DNA of 11,697 bases from a bacterium. Its GTDB lineage: Bacteria; Verrucomicrobiota; Kiritimatiellia; UBA8416; CAMZLY01. Positions 5,552-11,697 of this stretch are shown one piece after another. The notes under the pieces are model-generated. The model did no database searches, was not told the DNA's origin, and saw nothing but the letters and a program-made list of their open reading frames with translations. Position 1 is the first letter of the stretch. Every line of letters begins with the position of its first letter. The stretch covers positions 1 through 11,697 of the forward strand of contig DAOVUR010000037.1 in assembly GCA_030632465.1 (NCBI GenBank). Direction: 5' to 3'. A program made the translations under genes and the position numbers.

Positions 5552-5580
5552 TTGCATATTCATGAGTATGCGCATAATAT
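5552..5580 (+). promoter_or_regulatory. Candidate promoter of the secreted-protein operon, with operator-like dyad
   Basis: TTGCAT (5552-5557) and TAATAT (5575-5580) are spaced by 17 bases, placing transcription start near 5587 and the first start codon about 37 bases later. Between and overlapping the -35 lies an 18-bp dyad, GCATATTCATGAGTATGC (5554-5571), symmetric at 16 of 18 positions. A dimeric regulator bound there would block RNA polymerase. This is the only promoter-like sequence I see ahead of the three secreted genes. Confidence 0.5.
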
Positions 5581-5623
5581 CCCTGAATCTAAGTAGTTTG
5601 TATTTTGCCTTGAAGGAGGAGTT

Positions 5624-7438
5624 TTGCGCGTTTTTTTTAAAACATGGTTATTATTGGTGGGATTAACATGTTTATCTGTTTCTTCTGTTTTTGCACAGTG
5701 GCGTATTCAAGATGTTGAGCTTAAGGCTGGCTGGAATACGGTTCATCTGGAAGTAGCACCGCAACCCTCTGAATGTGAGAAAATTTTTGCAGGCTTGCAA
5801 GTTGAATCTGTCTGGAAGTGGAATAAACGGTTTACTAGCACTGAATTTAATGTTGATCCTGGAACGATGCTTCCTGATGATCCGCATTGGCTGGTTTGGT
5901 TTCCGCCAGATCATCCTACGGCCTTTCTTACGCGCCTCTATCATATGAGTGCTGGTGGTACTTACCTGATCAAGATGGCTGATAATGCATCGCCATATAT
6001 TTTGTCGTTACGCGGCACACCTAAGGTTAACGATTCTGAGTGGGTTCCTCATTCGCTTAATTTGATTGGCGTTTCAATTGACCCCGCTAGTGCGCCTACG
6101 TTTTCTGATTTCTTTGCTTATACAGATGAAGTTGATACTTCGCTGGGCTTTCAGAATGAAATATATCAGATTAATGCGAATGGAAGTAGTACTCGTATTG
6201 TTATGCCGGCTCGTGATCTGATGGAGCGTAATAGAGCCTATTGGGTGAAGTGTAAGTTTGTGCCTAAGTCATCATCGGTTTTAGCAATTAAAGAAGGCTC
6301 TGCTCTTGAATATAAAAATTATATTGATGAACAGAGTTTTGTTCTTCGTAATGAGTCGACGGTGGATCCTCTTAATGTTTCTATTCGCGAGATAGCATCG
6401 GAGTTACCACCTACTGATGGTGGGTTCCCTGAAAAAGCGGGTATCGTTCCATTGGCGTATTATGCATACAATGCTGTGAGTAACTTCTGGTATTGGCAGA
6501 ATATTGCTGAGAATGAACTGCTTACTAAGACTCTTCAGCCACTTGAAGAGTGGGAGCTTAAGTTTGCTGTGCGCCGCAATAATATGTTGCCTTATACGCC
6601 ATCTGGCACTAATGGTTATAGTTACCAGAGCGTTTTGGAAGTGAAAGCTTCTGATCCGGCAGTGTTGTACTATATGCCGGTGAGTGCTACTGCGGTGGGA
6701 AGCAGTAATGTGACTGAGGAAACTTCGCATACTGATAAAGGTTTATGGGTTGGGGAAGCAAAGCTGTACCGTGTGAATTGTCCGGCATATGTTAGTGATA
6801 CAAATGATCAGTCTGAGGTAGTATTTACAAATACGGTTTCTGGTGTGGTGTTTACCAATATAGTGACAACCAATATGATGCCCACCGATTCGCTCTGTAA
6901 GATGCGTCTTATTATTCATGTTGATGCTGCTGGAGAAGCGAAGCTACTGCAGGAAGTCTTTCTGGCGAATGTGCCGCTTGATGCTGATAGAAATGAATAT
7001 CGGCTATATGCGAATCGGGATCATCTACCAGCGGATGCTGTTGATGTAAGCCGTATAAGCAGTGTTGCTTTTCCTTTCATGGCGCCACTTCCTTTAGCGG
7101 GCACTATGACTAATGGCATGAATGCATCTTTTACTGTTGATTGTAATGATCCAATGAATCCTTTTATGCACCGCTATAATCCCATGCATGACAATAAGGA
7201 TTGGGACTTTGCGACTTACAGTAATGCGGTAGAGACTCTTTCTGTTACACGTGACATAACGTTGAGTTTTGGCGAGAATATTTCTTCTAACGTAATGGCT
7301 AGTCCATTCTGGGGCGGTGATGATCAGGGGGGCGTTTACAAGGAAATTTTATTGGGGTTGCGTAAGCAGCCTGTTGTAGTTGAAGGAACGTTTAGTTTAA
7401 AAAGAATTAGTCTTATTGAAACGCTGAATACTGAATGA
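5624..7438 (+). CDS. Large secreted protein of unknown function, first gene of surface operon
   Basis: A 604-residue protein with a Sec signal peptide: R2 and K6, a hydrophobic stretch at about 7-19, and likely cleavage after VFA (residue 24). The mature part starts WRIQDVELKAGWNTVHLEV and looks rich in beta strands and aromatic residues. A T/N/V linker lies near 399-418 (VFTNTVSGVVFTNIVTTN). The final part has MRLIIHVDAAGEAKLL (427-442), NPFMHRYNPMHDNKDW (512-527) and a VTRDITLSF block (541-549). I recall these features from large secreted proteins of PVC bacteria but know no activity. Start is TTG, with AAGGAGG (5613-5619) four bases upstream and an in-frame stop at 5594. Eight T at 5631-5638 fall in codons 3-5. 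The next start is 30 bases after the stop codon. Confidence 0.88.
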   Translation: MRVFFKTWLLLVGLTCLSVSSVFAQWRIQDVELKAGWNTVHLEVAPQPSECEKIFAGLQVESVWKWNKRFTSTEFNVDPGTMLPDDPHWLVWFPPDHPTAFLTRLYHMSAGGTYLIKMADNASPYILSLRGTPKVNDSEWVPHSLNLIGVSIDPASAPTFSDFFAYTDEVDTSLGFQNEIYQINANGSSTRIVMPARDLMERNRAYWVKCKFVPKSSSVLAIKEGSALEYKNYIDEQSFVLRNESTVDPLNVSIREIASELPPTDGGFPEKAGIVPLAYYAYNAVSNFWYWQNIAENELLTKTLQPLEEWELKFAVRRNNMLPYTPSGTNGYSYQSVLEVKASDPAVLYYMPVSATAVGSSNVTEETSHTDKGLWVGEAKLYRVNCPAYVSDTNDQSEVVFTNTVSGVVFTNIVTTNMMPTDSLCKMRLIIHVDAAGEAKLLQEVFLANVPLDADRNEYRLYANRDHLPADAVDVSRISSVAFPFMAPLPLAGTMTNGMNASFTVDCNDPMNPFMHRYNPMHDNKDWDFATYSNAVETLSVTRDITLSFGENISSNVMASPFWGGDDQGGVYKEILLGLRKQPVVVEGTFSLKRISLIETLNTE

Positions 7439-7468
7439 TGAACGATGAAAGATAAAAGAGGAATTAAA

Positions 7469-8779
7469 ATGAGGAAAATTACAATTAGTTTGGTTGCCTT
7501 GATGGCGATCTTTATGTCCACCACAACTAAGCTACAAGCGGAAGAGATTGCTGTTCCAGCAGCTATTAATTACCAGGGAAAATTAACTAACCCTAGTGAT
7601 GGACAGCCGGTGACTCCTGGTGTGTATCAGTTGGAGTTTAGGGTTTGGAGTGATCCGACAGATACGGCTGAAGCAAATCTGATCTGGGGACGTGTATTTG
7701 CTGTGCATGTTATGACTAATGGTGTCTTTAATATATTGATTACTGATGATGGTACGGAAGTGACTGCTCCTTCGGCGCAGACTAATGATATTAGGCAGGC
7801 GTTTCAAGGTGAAAATCGTTACCTTGGTTTGACGATTACTCAAGGACCTAGTGGTGTTATTAATTCGCCAGAGATTAGTCCTCGGCAACGGATGGTTAGC
7901 GCGCCATTTGCTTTTCATTCCCAGAACGCGACTGATGCATTTCATGCTGAACATGCGGATGAGTCGGTTTTGGCTCAGGATAGTGAGAAGTTAGGCGGGG
8001 TACCGGCGGGGGACTATTATGATAATGATACATTTGATGCGCTTGGTTTGCATGCAACATATAAAACTCTTTTGGGATGGAGTGATGGCGGTTGGACATC
8101 TAAAACTGATTTGTATGACTATTTTGGCCAATTTTGCATGAGTAGTGGTAGTCCTGTAAACCCTGTTGATGGGGTGAAGTTTCTGGTTATGGGCGGTAAG
8201 ATTCAGGCAGATGATGGAATTATTGCCAATGGACATATTACTCCGGCAGTTGGTCATGACAGCGGCATAGTATTCCCTGATAACATTGGTGGCGGTACAG
8301 GGGATGCAGCAGGGTTGTCATATTCAGTTGTTGAAAATGAAGACTGTGAATTGAGACTGTATGTCAATAATGATCCAAGTGATAAAATTCGTATAGAATC
8401 CAGCGGTGATGTCGAGATTAATGCGGCTGGCAGTATTAAATTAACTGGCAAAATATTTGGCAGTAGCGAAAGCCATATAATGAATCAGTGGTATATAGCA
8501 AATGGTGATGGCATGATTACGTATTACGGGTGGCATGGAGCTATATATTATTATCATTGGCAGGAAGATGGATTCTGGGTATCGCAGGGGGATTCGGGAG
8601 ATGTACACTGGAATTTTTATTTTGAAAATAATGGGGCTGATTCATTGGTTTTAACAATGCCAGTTGGGAAAGGTGATAAAATATACTTTCAAGGTGTACG
8701 AGGTCCTAATCACTGGAAAATTCGATGGAAACCTTTTGGTAATGCGACGCTTTCTTATACAACTGATCCTCGTAGTTAA
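7469..8779 (+). CDS. Secreted fibre- or adhesin-like protein
   Basis: A 436-residue exported protein. The signal peptide MRKITISLVALMAIFMSTTT ends near A24 (LQA, then EE). Residues about 32-150 match the INYQGKL...G-x-Y-x-L-E-F...LW...GVFNI...RYLGL...PRQRMVSAPFAFHSQ module that starts many secreted tail-fibre or collagen-like proteins. It is followed by a short alanine/aspartate stretch with LGGVPAGDYYDN (175-186). Residues about 260-325 (SGIVFPDNIGGGTGD...DKIRIESSGDVEINAAG) resemble shaft units of adhesins and fibres. The C terminus (330-436) is rich in W, Y and G and may be a tip or binding domain; I do not recognise it. I chose ATG 7469 over 7445 because AGAGGA (7457-7462) and the signal peptide both fit it. 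Confidence 0.87.
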   Translation: MRKITISLVALMAIFMSTTTKLQAEEIAVPAAINYQGKLTNPSDGQPVTPGVYQLEFRVWSDPTDTAEANLIWGRVFAVHVMTNGVFNILITDDGTEVTAPSAQTNDIRQAFQGENRYLGLTITQGPSGVINSPEISPRQRMVSAPFAFHSQNATDAFHAEHADESVLAQDSEKLGGVPAGDYYDNDTFDALGLHATYKTLLGWSDGGWTSKTDLYDYFGQFCMSSGSPVNPVDGVKFLVMGGKIQADDGIIANGHITPAVGHDSGIVFPDNIGGGTGDAAGLSYSVVENEDCELRLYVNNDPSDKIRIESSGDVEINAAGSIKLTGKIFGSSESHIMNQWYIANGDGMITYYGWHGAIYYYHWQEDGFWVSQGDSGDVHWNFYFENNGADSLVLTMPVGKGDKIYFQGVRGPNHWKIRWKPFGNATLSYTTDPRS

Positions 8780-8815
8780 TTTGTACTGTGATATATTTAT
8801 TGTGGACTATACAAT

Positions 8816-11697
8816 ATGATTGTTTTTAATAAAAATATAGTGTCTTGTTTTCAGCAGTTTAGCTGCTGTATGAGGCGTCTGTTATTGTTCGGTATCGTCA
8901 TGTTGTCTGTGCCGCAACTTTCCTCTGCCCGTGATTTCGTGCTGACTACGCAGTATGAAAACCGCTGGTTTTTTGATGCGGCGACGACTAATGTGAGTAC
9001 GCCGGTTGGCGGTCCGTACGCTGATTATTTTGGTGTATATCCTAATCCTGCGGTAACAAATGCCTCCACGCCTTGCTATCACGGAACTGCCGGTCCTTAT
9101 ACGGATGGCACGAATATTCTTGATGCAGTTATTCCTGTAACGGATGGTTTTCAGTTGGAATATTCGTCATTTGGACAGCCCGTTGAGGGAATTATCCCTG
9201 ATGTTGCTATGGGGTCATACATTACGCCTCCTGCGGGGGCTAACACCAATGTGCCACCGTCGGGGTGGGTAGCTGTAAAGGTAGGGGATAATGAGACTGC
9301 GTATTACGAGTCTGCTGATGGTGCAGCTTTCTGGGTTCCATCGACGGGACAGATTATAGCGGCGCAGCCTAATAATGTTGAAGTTGATTGGATTATGCAG
9401 GATGGCTCAACTAATGCACAGGTCTATATAACATCAGCTGTGCCTGCAACACGTCCGGCGCGCATATTCTGGACTGAATCTCCGTACGATGCTCCGCCGA
9501 TTGATCTTAGTGGGTTGTTTCCTGTGATTCATTATAATAGCGAAGTGCCTGAACCTATAACGCAGGTTTCTACCAATGTTTTTGGTGGCACGAATATTGT
9601 TACAAATATTGTCTCTGGTGTATGGATTGATGATCAGAAACGGATGAGAGCAAAAGATGTTACAGGTATATTTGTGTTGGAGTATTATACTACAGGTACG
9701 TACGAGGATCAGGTTCGTCCTGTGGGGATTGAGATTGTTGAAGTGATGCCGCCACAAGTGTCTACTATAAATGTTGATATTGGTCAGCGCTTGTTACCAA
9801 AGGATTCGTATTGGGGAACTTTAGAGGGCGAGTCTGGATTAATTGCTAATGTAAAGGCTGGAATATCAGATTTAGTTTATTTGAACTCGCAAGCGGGTGA
9901 ACAGGATGGTTGGGCTTGGGCAATCAAAAAAACTGTTGATGAACCTTATAGTATCGAAATATATTGGGAACATGCGGGGCTTATGGGGGTTAATTGGCCT
10001 TATGAAGTTGACTGGTATAGTGCTAATTGGCCTAGTCATGCGCAGATTCTTGTTTATGGCGCAACTGAGAATGATACAGCACCTGTTTTGATACCTAGTG
10101 ATATTACTGCCACTTTGATGCCCTTTCAAGAACCTGCTGGGCATGCAATGATGTCAGATAGTGGAAAAGAGTTTTTCACTAAAGCTGATGGTTACTCTCT
10201 ATTGAAATACACAACACCACATAATACTTGGTTTGAGGTGATAAAATCTCTTAAACATGATGATCCAGCTTATTTTGACCCAGCAGCGACAGACTGGGAA
10301 ATTGGTCAAGAGATCACGCCTATGGGAGATCATACCCATGCACTCGATTTTGATCCTGCTGAATCTAATTATATCGCTATTGGCGAAAGCTTCTTAAACA
10401 ACAAAGCAGACTGGACCTTTACTGCTTGGATTAATCCTGCATCAACAAATGCTGCTTTTATATATTCCGAGGGGAATCCTTTGGTGACATTAGAAATATC
10501 GCTGCTACCTGACGGGAGGCTTCATGTGGGGAGCTGGAATAAAGATTTTCCAGGTAACTGGATGCACTACTATACTCCATCAGGTGCACTTTCGACAGGA
10601 GAATGGCAGTTTGTAGGGATTTCACTTGCAGGTGGTGCTGTGAGTACAGGAACTTTGTCTATTGTGGTTAACGGTAATGTATATACCGGAGAATTGCAGA
10701 CGGTATCGCATCCGTCTAATGATCGTGCGGTGATTGGGGCTGAAACTTGGACTACACCAACACAATTCTTTGATGGTATGATTGAACAGGTGAATATCTG
10801 GACAAAGCATATTGATATAGAAACCGTATGGAGCAACCGTTATGACCAATATAGTGGTAGCGAGCGTTATCTGGCAGGAAATTTTGTGGTTGATGATGGT
10901 CAGGGGCAACATGTTGAAAACTATGCCGGAGTTAATGACGGCACTGTCAATGGGCCTGCTAACTGGGTTTATGGGTTGCATTTACCGAATCCTTCATCAA
11001 CACCTTGGCCGGTATTCCCTGGTTATGTGCATAGTCATGAGGGGACAGCATATAATGTTGATCGCTACAACTATCCAACAGAAGCCAACCCTACGGCCCA
11101 ATCTTATATTTTCGGTGTAAATAAAGGTGAACTGGAAGTGTGGTGGGCTGAAGCTAGTGTGCAAAAGGATTTACCGTCACCTATATACTACCCTTATCAA
11201 GTTCAGCGTTATGAAAATTATTGGCCAACAAATGCGTCAGAAATCATTATTGCATCCGGTGAAGGCAGTGCTGACTGGGTTGGTGGAGAGCCATCAATTT
11301 ATTCTCAAAATGACTCTTCTGCCGATGGATATAATCCAAATGAAGAACATGCGCTGATTATGGGCGGAAAAGTATTTGCGTTGCGTGATGATTTGAATAC
11401 GGAAGATTCATCAGAGACATTTGTACTGGTTGATGATCTTAATGTTGATACAGCCCGACCTGCGATGAAGCTTTTTGCTGTTGCGGCTACTAATGCTGAA
11501 TATAGCTTTAACTATGAAGTAGAAGCAGGCGTTGCAATTGTACCACCAATGCCAGTTGGTGCTATGCCACTATGTACAAATAGTTATACGTATAGCAAGC
11601 CTGCATGGCGTGACCGCAAACATGGCTGGTGGGCAAAGTCTGCTGGCGATAATGGTGGTACGGCTGATGCCGTAATGCATTATTACTATACGATGCA
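8816..11697 (+). CDS. Giant secreted LamG-domain protein, 3' end beyond window (partial)
   Basis: The frame is open from ATG 8816 through the last base: 960 codons with no stop. A second ATG at 8870 (residue 19) begins a compact signal peptide, MRRLLLFGIVMLSVPQLSSA, with mature RDFVLTTQYENRWFFD. Neither start has a strong ribosome-binding site (GTGGA at 8802-8806 favours 8816). Residues about 39-500 are beta-rich and unrecognised, with a T/N/V linker near 252-268. Residues about 505-667 form a LamG or concanavalin A-like domain: ALDFDPAESNYIAIG, WTFTAWINP, GEWQFVGISL, FDGMIEQVNIW. Later come WWAEASVQKD (near 776) and NEEHALIMGGKVFALRDDLN (near 842-861), which I recall from very large secreted PVC proteins. 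It begins 37 bases after the previous stop. Likely surface-attached or released; ligand unknown. Confidence 0.88.
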   Translation, partial: MIVFNKNIVSCFQQFSCCMRRLLLFGIVMLSVPQLSSARDFVLTTQYENRWFFDAATTNVSTPVGGPYADYFGVYPNPAVTNASTPCYHGTAGPYTDGTNILDAVIPVTDGFQLEYSSFGQPVEGIIPDVAMGSYITPPAGANTNVPPSGWVAVKVGDNETAYYESADGAAFWVPSTGQIIAAQPNNVEVDWIMQDGSTNAQVYITSAVPATRPARIFWTESPYDAPPIDLSGLFPVIHYNSEVPEPITQVSTNVFGGTNIVTNIVSGVWIDDQKRMRAKDVTGIFVLEYYTTGTYEDQVRPVGIEIVEVMPPQVSTINVDIGQRLLPKDSYWGTLEGESGLIANVKAGISDLVYLNSQAGEQDGWAWAIKKTVDEPYSIEIYWEHAGLMGVNWPYEVDWYSANWPSHAQILVYGATENDTAPVLIPSDITATLMPFQEPAGHAMMSDSGKEFFTKADGYSLLKYTTPHNTWFEVIKSLKHDDPAYFDPAATDWEIGQEITPMGDHTHALDFDPAESNYIAIGESFLNNKADWTFTAWINPASTNAAFIYSEGNPLVTLEISLLPDGRLHVGSWNKDFPGNWMHYYTPSGALSTGEWQFVGISLAGGAVSTGTLSIVVNGNVYTGELQTVSHPSNDRAVIGAETWTTPTQFFDGMIEQVNIWTKHIDIETVWSNRYDQYSGSERYLAGNFVVDDGQGQHVENYAGVNDGTVNGPANWVYGLHLPNPSSTPWPVFPGYVHSHEGTAYNVDRYNYPTEANPTAQSYIFGVNKGELEVWWAEASVQKDLPSPIYYPYQVQRYENYWPTNASEIIIASGEGSADWVGGEPSIYSQNDSSADGYNPNEEHALIMGGKVFALRDDLNTEDSSETFVLVDDLNVDTARPAMKLFAVAATNAEYSFNYEVEAGVAIVPPMPVGAMPLCTNSYTYSKPAWRDRKHGWWAKSAGDNGGTADAVMHYYYTM
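8852..8868 (+). promoter_or_regulatory. Hairpin between the two possible starts of the LamG gene
   Basis: CAGCAG (8852-8857) pairs with CTGCTG (8863-8868) around TTTAG. It ends one base before the alternative ATG at 8870. It lies in codons 13-18 if 8816 is used. If 8870 is the start, the hairpin would occupy the place of the ribosome-binding site and could dampen initiation. Confidence 0.35.

Noticed and set aside
7445..7468. Earlier ATG for the fibre-like gene
   Set aside because: It adds eight charged residues before a normal signal peptide and ignores the AGAGGA site placed for 7469.
9434..11357. Several open frames on both strands of 64-119 codons
   Set aside because: They overlap the continuous 960-codon LamG frame, which has a signal peptide and clear domain motifs.

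Overview
The window looks like a chromosomal stretch from a moderately AT-rich bacterium with repeat-laden intergenic DNA. All supported genes (one tRNA, eight protein genes) lie on the + strand. My best guess is the PVC group, near Kiritimatiellota or Lentisphaerota. The grounds are a zinc-ribbon L28 followed by a zinc-ribbon/coiled-coil protein, a DUF4416 gene, a run of secreted proteins ending in a giant LamG-type protein, and gaps filled with GC-rich hairpin repeats. This placement is recalled resemblance, not a search result.

Left part (1-2691): a short direct repeat at the edge, a complete tRNA-Leu(UAA), a repeat-rich spacer with two perfect palindromes, then a RACo-like 2Fe-2S/ASKHA protein that would use ATP to reduce and reactivate corrinoid proteins. 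Its partner methyltransferase is not in the window. The 362-base gap after it holds two 7-bp tandem arrays and an imperfect inverted-repeat element.

Middle part (2692-5623): a Tyw1-like radical SAM protein with a C-terminal winged helix, a pair of repeat hairpins whose loops are exactly complementary, a DUF4416 protein, and a short housekeeping operon. That operon has a recognisable promoter, ribosomal protein L28 (rpmB) and an acidic zinc-ribbon/coiled-coil protein 25 bases downstream. A 349-base gap follows, built from nested GC-rich hairpin repeats.

Right part (5624-11697): three closely spaced genes, each starting with a Sec-type signal peptide. They encode an uncharacterised 604-residue secreted protein, a 436-residue protein with the N-terminal module and shaft-like repeats of tail-fibre or adhesin-like proteins, and the first 960 codons of a very large LamG (concanavalin A-like) protein that runs off the window. 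Spacings are about 30-36 bases, so they are probably one transcript. A promoter with an 18-bp dyad between its -35 and -10 elements precedes them. I infer a surface or extracellular assembly of unknown role; this is the most interesting part of the window.
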